Notes: generated by a model from the letters alone, not told the origin. Numbered from the stretch's first letter, positions 14,201-29,200 are shown. The stretch: DNA of 64,000 nt from Ornithodoros turicata (GCF_037126465.1 NC_088201.1:22366550-22430549), one strand, 5' to 3'. Numbers and translations are program-made.

Positions 14201-17200
14201 CATATATTGGAGCTGGTTCGTAAGATAGCATGTAGAAGCGACCAGAAGCAATAAGAGAAACACAAAGGAAGTCGCAGGAGCATATTTCAGATCCCTTATT
14301 GTCCCAAACTGGGCGTACTTACCACTTGACGTCAGGGAGTGGTTCACCGCCGACCTTAGACTCGAGCTTCAGAGGTTCACCCTCCGTCACGTCCACGTGA
14401 CTTGGGAGTTCCTTTTGAATCACTGGCGAGGTTACTGGAGATACAGCTCAATTAACTACGTAAAATGACTATACTATCTTGTCGTTGTTCGCGGAATATA
14501 CCTTCCAGCGATAGAGTTGCCTCTGATGATGCCTGCCCAGCAGAATTCTTTGCCTTGCAGATCACGGTGCCAACGGTTGATGCATCCACGCCACGGATCT
14601 TCAGGGTGTATAGTTCTCCCTTGCAAGCGATTTCCACATTCTCGGAGTCCACAATTTCTTTTTCATTAAGTATCCTGCCATGCGAGATGAAACATGGTGC
14701 AAGCAGCCATTTGTGCCACATACCACTAAGCAGGCTAGTTTTATTCGCAATTTACTTACCATGTCGCAGTTGGTGTCGGGTATCCTTTGATACGCGCTGA
14801 AAATGTGGCGTCGTCACCCTTACTGACCTTAGCGTCAGTCAGTTCCTTTACGAATGTGGGGGCTTCACCTTCAGATGAGAAGAGTATGCATCTTCAGGCA
14901 AACGGACGTAGGCAGTTCGCTTACAAAGGAATTCAGGGAACGCTACAGCAGTGCAAAACTGCTGGTATCAGCTAAACTTGCCTCGGTGACATTGTAGACA
15001 CGAAAATGCCTGGTATTGTCACCAGTTCTTTCTGTATCTTTGCTTACCCTTCATATTCAGTTGAGCATCTGCCTCAGCGGATCCGGCGCTGTTTGTTGCG
15101 CGGCACGTGTATTTCCCAAAATCGTCCTCCCCAGTTCGGCGAATGACAAGAGTGTGCGAACCACTCTCGGTGTCCGACGACAAGACAACGTTGTCGGAAC
15201 CTTTAACTTTCACACCGTCTTTCAACCTGTAGGAGTACGTTGAAACAGAGCAATTTTTTAAACATACACTTTTTGAGTCGCTTTTTTAACGCAAGAGAGG
15301 ATGGTGCCTACCATTCGACTTCAGGAGCGGGAAGGCCCGTGACAATCGCCTCAAACTTGGCCACCAATCCAATGCTAACGGTTTCATCTGAGAGGCCGTC
15401 GATAGATGGAGCAACGGGTTCTGCAGTAAATGACGTCGAAATAGTTCTAATATGCTAGCAATTACCGCGCGAAATTAAAACCCTGCTGGTATGCGAGACA
15501 TATAGATATCTCTTACCTTTTACGGTTAGGGCTGCACTGTCTTCAGCCTCACCCTTCTCGTTGACGGCTGTGCACGAATACTTGGCCTCATCCTCGGCCA
15601 CAACGTCGTCTAACGTGATGCTGTGAGTGTCGTCGTCCTCTCTAATTTTGATGCGCCTGCTTTCAGTAACTTCTTCGCCATCTTTATACCTAGAGTTGAA
15701 GAAAGGTCGTTCATCGGCATATCGGCAAAACGATATGGAGACTTGTACCATGTGACCGTAGGCTTTGGCTTCCCAGCTACTCTTACTTCCAAGCGTGCCT
15801 TGTCTCCAATAACTGCCAGAGTATCCGTCATACGGCGAATGAACGTTGGCGCTTCTGAGTCTTCGGCACCTACAAAGGAAACGGTGTGTTCTACGTACAC
15901 GAGTCCGTATTAATGTATCAAGGAATAGCACCACTTACACTTGACTTTGAGATCGGCCTGACACGACGCTGAGCCAACGTCATTTTTGGCTGTGCAAGTG
16001 TACGTCGAAGCGTCGCTAAGCTTGCATCCTTTAACGACAAGTCGGTAGACGTCCTTATGAGAAGTTGCCTTCACGCGGTCGTCGTAAGAAATCGGTTGTC
16101 CGTCCTTCAGCCTACGAAATCGACGTGTATTTCAGGTACATCTTCTACGTGCTTCCATTCTGTGCAAGAACGCGAACAGTCTATTGCATTTCTGAAGTCT
16201 TACCACTGGACGTCGGGTGTTGGCACTCCGGAGACAACTGCTTCAAACACACACTCTTCCCCAGTGTACACCACGGTGTCTTCCGGTCGCTTTTCAAACT
16301 TAGGCTTGTCTGCAATACATACGTGACGATGTGTTCAGTTTCGTTACAAGCTCATCCGGTGTTGTAGTTATTCGTATACCACGGACAGCCAGTCACGCCT
16401 GCTACTCACATTTCACAGTTAACTTTCCTGCAGTTGATGCTTCGCCGTAAATGTTGGTGGCCACGCATTCGTAATCGCCGGCGAGGGTTATAGTAAGACC
16501 ATCAAAAGCCAACGTGTACGCTGGTGCGTCCTCGGTAATTTTTACTGTAGCATCCACTGTCACTTCTTCCCCATTATGATTCCTGAGAAAATATACCTCG
16601 CAGTCATCTGGAAGTGCCAGTAAGATCCTGCACTCGCAGCGCTTAGTGTACACAAGGTAATCCAAAAGAATGAGACTCGAACACCGAGTACAAAATTAGG
16701 AGACCCGCTTGAACCGTTGAACGCCCCGTGAACTATTTATACGAAACAAAAATTATTCTCCGGGATAAAGTGTCTCGCTGAGCGCACGGCTGGGAAGTAC
16801 TATCTTGACTTCATTTAGAAAGACATCAGCTTTCATAACCAGCCAAAATTCGTCAGATTCTTGTTTATTTTTTGTACATATAAGTAATTCACACGACAAA
16901 TGTTTATGTTTTATAATGGCTTATCACGATGCACGCTGTTCTACGTATCGGATCGCACTCGCAACCGTATAGCCCCCATCTTCCTGCACAAACGGAGCTA
17001 CACAGTGATATATACGTCCCGCTTAATGCCTTACCAAACAACCTCAGGTGCTGGAGAGCCAGATACTTTTACTGTAAACGAAACGGTTTCGCCGACTTCG
17101 CCTTCGATATCCTTCATGCCCTCGATAATCTCTGGTTTGCCTGGAAGTGAAAGGTTTCCGTAAGTTAGGGCAATTCTCGTTATTGAAGGATGATGTCCGC

Positions 17201-20200
17201 CTTACAATGAACAGCCAACTTTGCAGAGCTAGACTCTTTCCCACACTTGTTTTCTGCTACGCAAGTATATTCTCCGGCAAGACTTCTCTGGGGGTTCTTG
17301 ACCTTGAGCATATAGTTCTCCTCATCGATAAACATCTCGTAATATTCATTTTCGTGTATTTCTTTCCCCTTGTGAAGCCTACGTCATCAGAAATGACACG
17401 ATAATTAATTTTCCAATAAAAAAAAAGACGCGTGAAGATGTATCCGTTTACCATTTAACTGTTGGTGTAGGAGAGCCCACCACCTCAGCTGAGAACGTAG
17501 CAACTTGCTCTTCCGAAACTTCTTCGTCGACGAGAGTCTCTAAAAATTTCGGCTTGCCTATAGAAATGAGTTGAATGAGCTACATAACCAAAGACCACGT
17601 CTCCCTACGCTGATCACAATTTACTTATTTTCCCGCACCTAAAGATGTGACGGTGTATTAAAACTGTGTCACAGAACGTACGAATAGAGATACCAACACC
17701 TACCACCTAACATGCTCAAGACCAACTACTGTACGAAATGATACCATTATCGCTTCTGTTTTGAGGCTTCATGCCTGTATGCTAACCGCATAGCTTGCAC
17801 TATAGTCTGTGACCAATGTTGTACCGCTTTTGTCTACGGCCAGTGGAGTCTCCATTCAAATACCCGTGTATGCCGAATTATTTCATCGTGTTTTATTGTA
17901 TAGCTCATTTCTTACAGCTTTTTTTAAATTTCATTTCAGTTTCATTAAAGCTCAATTCTAACGCTGTTCGCGCGCACGGCATGGTTAATCACGCCGTTCC
18001 TGGTCGCGCACATGAACTTCTCCGATTGACCGCCAACTTCTCCGATTGAGCACGCACGCCTGCTGTTGTATTGTTCTCCTCACTGTTGTGGTTAGCCACT
18101 GAAGCGGCAGTTTTTAACACTTCTGTCTCAGCAGCTACACGGGAAACTGGCGAGCCGTCGCCGATTTGCTGCCGAAAGAGCGCTTCATGCGGTTGGCTTT
18201 ATAACAAAATGTCTTCCACAGTACAAACAATACTACGCAGAATTAGTACTATAGTTATCGACGCCGATATTGCTGTTCCTGAGCATTTCTTGTTTACAAG
18301 CACATAAGTTGGAACAAAGTACAACTACCGGGGCACGCGAACACATTCACAGATTCTCCAACTTCATGTATGCCAGTCGTGTAAGGTGCGATTTGATCAA
18401 CAACAACGCCTGTGTTTGCGTATCAATATTTTGGAGCCCCTTCGCAAACTCACTCATTGTGCCCAAGCGTCCAGTGCTGCTATCTTCTCCATATTTGTTC
18501 TTTGCGACACAGCCATATTTTCCCGCGTCTTCTGGTCTGACGTCTTTGATGCGCAGGGTAAATGAAGCATCAGCCTCGCTTTTTACGTAGAGATGGTCGC
18601 CGTCAATGGTGAGCTCATCGCCGTCTTTTAACCTGGGAACAGCCCACATGAAATCCCATACAGGTGACATCCGAGGAGGCACAAACTTACCAGCTAACAT
18701 TAACATCCTTTGCGTCAGCGAGTTTAACAGAGAACGTGGCATCTTGACCAACCTCAACATCCACGTCTTCCAAGCCCTTTATGATTTTCGGTTTTGCTAC
18801 AAGTTTAGTAACAGAAACATTAGAACATTAAGAAGACATAAAGCTTGCCCAATGGATGCTATCTGTCCCACCTGTTGGTATTCAATATTATATATTATTG
18901 TGCGTAATATATGTATACGTGTGTATTGTATTCTGTTACATAATATTTTGTGAAAAACGATTATGAGCTCACATTTGACAGAAACGCTGCCACTGCATGC
19001 ATCTTTCCCAGAGGGATTTTTTGCTTCGCACGTAACTTTTCCAGCTAGTTCCGGTTTTGCCTTTTTAATGACCAACGTGTGCTCGCCGCTCTCCTCTACG
19101 GACTGGAAACTGTAGTCCTTATTTTCGCTTATCTCTTCGTCATTGAACAACCTGCAATGCAAATTAATGCGTCCCTTTCGGAAGTCGAGACTATGTACAG
19201 TAACGCTACCATTTGATTTTTGGAGCAGGTGCACCCTCAACAACAACAGTCAGCTTGATGTTGAGGTCACCGTCCTCGCACTCGACGTCAGACAGCTTCT
19301 TCGTGAACTTAGGCTTCTCTGCAAAGGACAAAGTAGGGGAATCAGTTTTCGGGTACACACAACGACCTCCCGATTAACGGCACTCAAACTCACGTATAAT
19401 GGTTAATGAGGCGCTGTCTTCAACTGTCCCGTAGTCATTCGCAATCCGCACGGTGTACTCTCCGACATCTTCCTTTTGCGTATCCTCTATCACCAGGGTA
19501 CAGACGTTGGCTTCTTCTTCCTGTACTTTGTGCTTTCTCCCATCCACAGTCACCTTTTCGCCATCTTTGAGCCTGTTCGAAATAATCGCAGACGTCTCTC
19601 TAAATTGTCCGACTTTAGTTGTACCAAAGCAGCACACGAGCGTATACTGCCAGTCGTCACTATAGCAGCCGCAGTACGACCACAGATACGCGCCTACTTC
19701 GGGAAGAAGCGGACGGAGGTTCGAACTGTAGCTCGATTTTTTTTCCCGATATATCGTGCATCCTATAGATACGCATGGAGCACATTTGGACGGGAGTAGG
19801 AAGATACGATTAGGGTAAGTAAGGTGTTAATAAATTAATAAAGTTAATTGAGGGAATAATTTTATGCTAATTACGATACTGTACAATCAATAAAGGTTTG
19901 AAATGTTGTATATAGTATTCGGCTCATATTTCCTTGTGCAAAAAGTTATTTAAATATGTAACGGCAATAAAGATACATTATAAAGCCTTACCTCAGTACC
20001 AGATATACCGTTCTTATGTTGATTGATTGATTGATTGATTGGTAAAAGAAAAAGAAAGGTTGAACACGACTATAATACATTCATTTCTGCGCAGCGCATA
20101 GTGGGCATTCAGTGTGTCATAGATCTATGAGACCGTTGTCTAACTTGATCCCTTTTTCAGATACCCGTAAAACTAAAAAGAACTGTTCTGCATATTTCTC

Positions 20201-23200
20201 ACTATTCCGTTGCACCATTGAAGTGGTTACGACTGAGGAGAATAAAGGTTTATATGGGCTATCGCTTAACTCACCAACAAACATCAGGCTTTGGGTTGCC
20301 AGAGAACTTCGTTGTAAATGAAACTGTTTCCGTTTGACATGCCTCGTAGTTTTCGAGTTTCTTGAGTATCTTGGGTGCAGCTGAGGTTAAAGGAACGCAA
20401 CATTTTCATTTCCACTTATTTAAAACGATGATTACAGCTACAAGCAATAACAATAATAGAAGAAATGGGCATAACATAAGAGTAAAGTGTCAGAGATACG
20501 TTTCTCTGCTCAACAGTACCACTAACCATTCACAGAGACCGCTGAAAATCCTGTTTGCGTGCCAGTGGAGTTCTTAATGACGCACGAATAATTGCCAGAG
20601 TCTTCTGCTTGGGCACGATCAATGACTAATTCGTGTTTATCTTCAGTCGGGTGCAATATTTTTACCCTTCCATTGTCAGATAGGGCTTGGCCATCCTTGT
20701 ACCTATGAGTTGGACAACGACAGGAGTTTCATAAAGTACAAATACGAGAAAAGCAGACCCTTATGAAACAGGAAGATTAACGCTTCAGGCCTACCATTTG
20801 ACATCTGGGGACGGAGTGCCTTGAACTTCGACGTCCAGTTTTAAGGGCTGATCAGTCATAACTGAGACGTCCTTTAGCTCTTTCTTGAAGGCAGCAGGTG
20901 CTAAAATGTAAATTATCCCCCAATGTCATTCGGCGCAGAAAAAGAAAGAAAAGGAAACTAAGGCTGGTTTCCAGTACTGTAGCTGACGTGAATGACAGTG
21001 CTGTTGGCGTTCAGATAATATGATAATGGAGGCATGCTACATTTCACCGTGTAAAATCTATCTCGATATAGTTATCCTAGCTATCTGCCTGCCAGACGGT
21101 GTCTTTCGTGCGGAGCGTTATAGAATATAGGCGGAATTCGTTTATTAGCTCTCTTACTGTTGTACATTCGGATATATACGGAATTATGCGGTTGGAACCA
21201 CTGTCGTTATGTGTTATCCTCTATTGGAACTATTTTCAACCCAAGTACGAGGGCGATGAAGCTGTAAGCACGTACACGTCACGTTACGCACTTACAGTGA
21301 ACAATCAACTTGCACTTGGTGTCGGCGCTTCCCAACTCGTTCTTGGCAGTGACGCTGTATGTTCCGGCGTCACTCTTCTGAACGTTTTTGATCACAAGAG
21401 TTATGGTCTCCTCATCTTCGTACAAGAAACGGTACCTTCCACCTGCTTCAATTACCTCCCCGTCATGCTTCCTGAAACGAAAATTACAGCCACGTCAATT
21501 ATTGTATACTGCAAATCGTGTGTACCATTATATCGTGCATCAGGCGAATTTTCGGGAGAGCTTTAGGTTGCTAGAGGCTGTTTTCATTGAAAGTTACCGT
21601 AACAACTAGCTCACCTAGCGTCGTCACTTGTACTAACCAGATACATCGAGTAAAATGGACTTACCAAAGGATCTCAGGCTTTGGATAGCCCGCAACCTTC
21701 AGTTCCAGCATCGCGGATGACCCCTCATTGGCTTCAACATCGGTGAGAGTAGCGGTAATGGTAGGAGCCTCAGGTGCCTTTTTAATTATGGAGCCTGTCG
21801 AGATTTATGACATCTCAGAGACATAGCGTCCACTGACACTTTCGCGTCTTTGGCTACGTTCATTACAGTATGGTAAATGTGCAACGTTTGTACACACTGT
21901 TATAATCGTCATTCTACCTACTTCTTCTTGCTTCTTTGTTGTTGTTGTTTTTCTTTTTTTGCTTTTTTTGCTTTTTCAATGCTAGGTACACATTGGCTCT
22001 GAATGCCATTTCTGTAGTCATTCCAATTACGCCGTTAACTAAACTGAAAGCTGAAAAGCCGTTCAATTAAACTGAGTTAAGCTAAACTAATCAAGAACTC
22101 AAGTATACGAGTCCCTAGCATTGTGAGATTCCGCTCTTCTATATCCAAGGAAATGTCTAGCATTGTGTAAACTGTTGTGGCACCTGAGGTACACGAGGCC
22201 CACCTGATTCTGATGGTTCTATAGCACTTCACTAACACATATTATTGCGGCCCAGCCGACGACACTAGCTTTAAGATCATTCAGCGGCCACAAATATTGC
22301 TGCTGGTACCATAACTTAATACCAGTGATTTTTCTGCAGGTATAGATCACAACACTTCCACATACTGCATCATGATGACAAAGTTACAAATCGCAAATAT
22401 GATAATGGCCAGTTTCTTTAATGCTGGGTGCAGCATATCTTAAAGTATAACTGCTGTAGCAACGTGTAAAAAATAGGGCAAAAGCCATTATTAGTCTATT
22501 TAGCAAGGCGTACTCCTTTCTATCTGCCATCCTTTTGTTTTTTGGGGCTTTTAAAAAGCATCTTATTAATATTGTTTTCTTTCATTTGACAAAACTCTTG
22601 GGTATAATGTGATTTTGAGATTGATCAGACGAACGTATTGTTCGCCTATGTGCGTCATCTTCACTGCAGGCATTGCACAGAAGGCAGGAGCACAGACTAA
22701 AAACATTACTACGCAAAGCTATTATACACAACGGATAAAAGTTTAACGAACTAAAAATGCTGTCCGTCTCTCTAAACCATGCGGCCATCCTGCTTATTTT
22801 CTCGTTTTCGTTGTGCACCTGGAAGAGACGGCACATTATCTTCAATGGAGGATAGATGTTTAGACCCAATGGTGAGCAAGTCATCCCTCCTGTAATGTTG
22901 ACGATGTGGTATAGATGCTGTGTTCCTGCGCATGGCTTTCTAATATATTGCTTGTGTGTGTGCTGCATTAGAATGAAGACACACTTGCGTTAAAAGCAGT
23001 CTGCGCTGCACATGCCAAGAAACCACGAGCCCCAAAAACAAGTGCTCGAGGTTGCCATACCACCATCAGCGCGATTCCCAAAATTGCAATCCACTGCAAT
23101 TCTCAAGCCATGCACGCGCCATGCTAGAGCATTATGGCGACAAGCTTGGCATTCACAAGCGCAGCAGTCTTCGCAGAAGCATTAGGAGTTATTTTCGTAT

Positions 23201-26200
23201 TGTGGAGTAAAAGGTCCTGCAAAGGAATTGTTGGGGGAATTTGCAAGGCCGTGTGCGAATTGCACTTCAGTGCTGTACACTTGTTCCCTGAGCTAAGAAT
23301 CAGCACATTCATTATATAAGCATAATAATAGTTTCCGCAAGTACCGCAAGTAGTTTACCGTGTGTAATTAAAAAGGTACAATGGTACAGTGCTGAAGCGC
23401 AAGGCATGATCCCTTCTTCCAGCAAGTTTGACGGTTCTCACCTTTCGGGATATATGACACACCGCAAGATTTGTAACCCTTTGCAATTCTCAGCCGGAAG
23501 TGAGAAAATTACACCGTATACAGAAGGCGCCAGAAAGTTGAAAAAATATCAAACCTTGCACGGTCAGCTCAGCACTACAGGAAATTTTGCCACTTGATGT
23601 GCTAGCCACACAAGTGTAAAGTCCTGCATCTTCGGGAGTGACGTGCTGGAAAACCAGGGATAAGGTGTCCTCAGCGTCATCGAACGCCACTTGGAACCTT
23701 TCGCTGGCTTCAAATTCGTGACCATCCTTGAACCTAAAGAAGTGTAAAAACCATGCTTCAGTTGCATTGTTCATAGTTGTACAAGTCTTGGTGGACGGAT
23801 TTCAGTTCCAGTTTTGGTCTACGCATTGGTCTGACGTTATTTCGCATTCACGGTGCCGTTTCCTGTATCATGACTTGTCCAACGCTTTCTGTGTTAGTCG
23901 TAACTATAAGAAGGTTATGTATAAAGCTTACCAACGGAAAGCCGGAGATTTCGGCGGTGGTGACATTGCCGATAGTTCTTCCAGCTCATCATCACCGAGG
24001 CCTTGAAATAATATCTTGTCTTCTGTAGAGGTTAAAAGGCGCATCAACGCATGCAAAAGCAGTTCCGGTGCATTCACGACTCAAGTCGAGGGCGTAACCG
24101 CCTCCAAAACTTTGCATGCGATCTGATGGGAAAGAGCAAATATTTCATTTCCACAACGACTGAAATTGTTATGGTTTGGAGATAATAATTTGTTACTTGC
24201 TTCCATTCCGTGGCATTCTAGCATCAATGACACAGGTAGAATGAATCTTATTTTGCAAGTAAAGGCTTTCGCGTTTCGTCACAGAATATTCATATACATA
24301 TTTGTTTGAATGTATGTTAATATCCCCTCGAAATCTGATCGGCGTCCTGTTCTATCATGCCTTATCTTTGTCCATACTTGAGACTGGAAGGGATGGCGAT
24401 TGAGTTCGGATGTTACTACTTTCTCTTCGTGATACATACCTTATTTTTTGCGAAAAGAGACTGCGCACGTCTTGTGTTCAGCGCCTTGGACCTCGTGCTA
24501 GCTCTGACAGCGCATTGCGTACTCGCACGATGCTCTGGGTGTCGAACCCGACTGAATCCGAAAGCCGTAAAAAGAAGCAACAGTTTGTTGCCGCGTGTGA
24601 CATATTTAAAAATCGGCTCTAGATTCACTCGTCGCGAGATATTTTTCTTCGAAGAAAGGTGCGCACTTGTCACAATCTTCTTCTGAGAACCTTGGTTGTG
24701 ACATCGTCCAAATCCTTATCCGTAGCATGCACTTGCCTTTCTACTATTAGGCAGTTTTAAGATAATTAAGGTACCCAACCGCTTTATGGCCCCAAGGAAA
24801 TAAGGGGTCGTCTCTGCGCATGCCAAGAGCCAAAAAAATATTTTGCGCAATGCGCAGAGACTACTTCTTCAGCAATTTTAAAATGGGGTACCCAAGAACT
24901 TTGGGGCCCCGAAATAAATATGGTAACGTCACTGCGCATTGCGCAAAACATTGTGTGGGCTCATGGCATGCGCTCTAATGCCCTTTATTCCTTTGGGGGG
25001 GGGGGGGGGGCAAAAGCCCTTGGGTACCCTCGTCTAGAACTGCCTCTTTCATCACCATCAGTGTTTGTCTCCAATAGCTTGATGACATCCTATTGCTCAG
25101 CTCAGTTGTCTAGCACTGATTCCTTCGCCCCGAAGCCCAAATTTTAGTATTTTTGTTTCACACAGTTGGTGAAAAGCTCTCAACTTTGCTGCCCTAATAT
25201 TTTGAGCTTTGATGAATATAAACGTATAATCCTCCTTTGGCAATTTTGCATTATTTTTAAACATACGAGGTTTGAACAGATTCGAACCGGAATTATCCGC
25301 CATTCTTCTACTTGTGGAAATAAAGTCTTCGTTCGACACCCTTGGACAGACGTTAGTTTAAAATCCCACAGCACACAGATGTTACTATTTCTCAGGTCTC
25401 CATGCAAGCATACCCTGTGTTGAACGAAAACGGGGAACGAGTGCTTCAATGCGGTATAGTTCAAAAGTAGTCTTTCTCGGCAATAACACGCCACCAACCA
25501 ACCAACCATCGTGCTTATTGTTGGTGACGACGATAAAGCGTGCACTGATTATCTACACTCTTAAGACAGAGCTTCACCGCGTAACACGGTCCTTGTCGGC
25601 CATCATCTCGAATGATATCGTTCTCTCCTCTGATTCGTTCAAAATGAGAGGCGTACCCGTATTTGTGACTCTTATGCAATTTTGTTAATTGTCACAAAGC
25701 GGCGCACTCCTAGTGATGTCCGGAAGTCAGGTGTGATAATGGTATCATTCTGTGCAACGCATTCTAAAAACAGAACTTCACCGCATAGCACGCTCTGCGC
25801 CAACCATTGCCACGAATGATAGGGTTATCGCTTCCGATTCGAGGAGAGAGGGAGGCGTACGCCTTTTTGTGTCAATTATCATATATCCAAATTGACATAA
25901 AAAGGCGTACGCCCCCCCCCCTCTCTCTTTCTCTCTCTCTCTCTTCGAATCAGAAGCGATTACCCTATCATTCGTGGCAATGGTTGGCGCAGAGCGTGCT
26001 ATGCGGTGAAGTTCAGTGTTTAGAGTGCGGTTGGCCTTTATCGTGTTAAATAGTAAAATCCTGTCTTAAGAGTGTATGATGCAGTGTGCGTGTCATGTAT
26101 AATGTTTCCTTTTTTTTTCTTTTTTTTATGGTATCGGTCCGATGTGGAGTACCTTTCATCTTATATTTATTGGCATATCTGCAGTGTCTTCGAAGAAATC

Positions 26201-29200
26201 TGTAGAAGAAATTTCGAGATTCATGGCGACTTTCCTGAGTGGAACTTATGGAACTTCACTGACGTCAGCACCATTTGCGCACGCGCGAACGCGCACGGTG
26301 CATAACTGCTTCCTAAGGAAGGCGAACTTCCATCGTCAGCCAACTGACTACTTATGAATTTCTTTCGCGCAGCTATAACAAAGTGGCTCATTTAGAGTGA
26401 AATGGCACACATTAATAATACCATCATCGTAAAATAATCCTCACTTGTAACCGTAATGCGACCGGTCGTCTCATCTCTGCCTTCACTGTTGACGGCGACG
26501 CAAGAGTATTCGCCAGCATCCTGGAAGTCAATGTGGTCGATGACGATTTCGAACACTTCTTTGTTCTCGAAGACGACTTTGACCCGATCGTCATCCTTCA
26601 AAATTTTGCCATTTTTGTAGCTGAAGAACAAGCCAGAGAAATGCTGCTGTTAACGTTATTCCGTCATATTTTGTTAGCTATTTCTCGTGCGTTGCAATAA
26701 CAGCGATCTTATCCTCGGGGGTCCATTCTACTTACACTGTCACCTCTGGCTCCGGGCAACCTCGCACGACGAGTTCGAATCGCACCGACGTTCCCTGCAG
26801 TAACTCGGTGTCTTTTAGCTTTACCTTGAAGACAGGGGCATGAGGAAGCACGGTGCCACCAGGACTGGTGGGCCTCGAGTCGCCCTTAGAAACGGTGAGA
26901 CCTAAAAGATATAAACGGCGAACACATGTATTGGGAAATCAGGAATGGCAACAAAAATTCATTTAGTTAATCATGAAAGCTAACATGAATCGCATTGTAC
27001 AGCCCCTTGCTCATCAATGTTGATCCAAGGGACACGAAATGATCAATGTTTCGTTGCACTGCCGTTTAAACCAGGTACTTAATCTACGAAGATGGTTGAA
27101 AACATACCTGTCTTGACGTAAACTGGAGCACTGCATGATGCTGTCCCTGTAGAGTTGGACGCTAGAACAGTATACATTCCAGAGTCCTCCACGGTGATGC
27201 CATTTATCACGAGAGAATATTTTCCGCCATCACTTTTCTGCTGTATATGTGGACTGTCCGCAAGATTCGTGTTGTCTTTCAGCCACGTCACTTTTGGAGT
27301 CTCTGTCGATGCTATTTCACACTCGAGCGTTACGTCGTCTCTCTCTGTTTTTTTCGAAAACAAGCACCAATGAGCACTCTGTCTCATACATAAAAGTCTC
27401 ATGCAAATTATCCATGCAAGCCTTGTGAGGAATGGCCAGGGATAACTTAACAAATGTACCATTTGGACGACTTGCACTCTTAATACTTCATTTTCATGGG
27501 TGAGTGTGTTACCGCGAATGGTGAACAACTGACCTGCACACGTAAGGCCGCGAACTGACTTGAGGAACTTGGGCTTCTCTGAGCTATCCTTCGCAGACGC
27601 TGTTAAATAAACAGATTCGTCTTCAGGAATAGAACTCAGTGACATTATTTCTGAAAAGCACCAGAACATTACGATCTTGTTTAAGTACCAATTGACTTTA
27701 TTAGTAGTGACGACATTAGTTCTACTCTAATTCTCGAAGCTGCTACTCTATAGTAATATATTGTGAGCATCCAAAGGCAATATGATAAGGCCATTTTTTC
27801 GCTAAAGAGTCGCCTTATCCGGAACGTCTGTAAGAAAGGTAACACGGTTCTTCAAACATTGGCTTTTTCTGTTTCGTGCTTGCATCGTCATGCCTTGCGC
27901 GTCTTTTTACGATGCCAATTATTCCCGCTTTATGGATTCAGCGGTGAAAAGAAAACATACGCATTTTCATCTACTGACGTGCATGGTTATTGCTTCGTCT
28001 GGGATGTCATTCTCACCATCAAGGGACGTCATGGATGTTGAACGAAGACTGTCAGCAATAGCACTGGTCGCGGTTGTGGCCTCTTGGTAAGCTTCAAACC
28101 CTTCAACGATGTCCACCTTCGCCGTTGTTTCGCTGCTCTTAGAAGATTCAGCGGATTTGCTTTCAGTGCGTTCATGGCGGACTTCTTTCGTCGAAGATGC
28201 CTCAGCAACTGTAGTTTCTTCAATGCCTGGTTTAGATAAGTCCGTAAGTGCAATTGTATTTAATGAATCTTCCTTTCTTTGTTTTTCTGTACAGCAGTTT
28301 CTAGTACTATTCTTTCTCTCTCTGGCTTTTTTTTTGTGTGTGTTTTTTGGATTTCAGGCTCGATACAAAAATAATTTTACTCTCGTGTTAACTTACAGCT
28401 GCTCACGGCTTTGGATGTTTTCAGTTCTTCAGACAGCGATTCCTTTTGTTCACGTATTTCCATCTCGCCAGTCTGAAATCAATAATCAGAGGTCTTAATC
28501 TAAATGGACACCAAGTTATAACATAACGGACATGTATGGAATACGGGTCTCCACTGTTTCTTCAACCCTATTCTCGTCAAGTGGCGGTATTTTGCAATGA
28601 CTGACTTGTCTCAAGGAATTCGTAATATTTTAATATTTCGAGGTAGAATTCATTAAATTTTTAGCGCCTGAAAGAAAATTTAACACAAAATATCTAATCT
28701 CTAATTTCAATCTAATTATTTAATTTCAACTATCTAATTTCTATCTAATTTCAACTTTCACACAATTTTTTACACGCGTTGTAGAACATTTACAAAATTT
28801 CGCGAAATGTCTGCGTGGGCTTTTTGTAATAGAGAGTGCCAGCCTTTATATTTATATCTGGCTGTCTGGGTCTATGTGAACTTTGGAGCGCTTTAGAATA
28901 AACGCTTACTAGATTACCGTAATATTTTGTAATTAACTTAGATTTAACTCCATCGTGCGGCTTCTTTCCTGGGAATTCACTTGGGAGCTCACACTGAATG
29001 TGAGCGCTCACCAAGTTCGAGGAAAGCCATATTTATTCCGATAAGCTATGCTTACATCTTTCAAAACTCTGCTCCACTTAGGAGTGCTGGGCTCCTGTGC
29101 CAGAGTCTGCTGCAGGTCGTGCGCTCTTTGTGGAATCGCCTGCATGAAATCTAATGCTCTCTGCAAATCTGAAGCGTCCTCCTTTAAGCGCTGTGTGTAT

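Larger units (their letters stand above)
24123..26444 (-). other. unc-89: unc-89 intron between Ig2 and Ig3 with repeats
   Basis: A 2.3 kb intron that carries a repeat with GGTACCCAA ends (24771-25030) and a nested pair of palindromic MITEs (25556-26074). The rest is unassigned. Confidence 0.6.
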
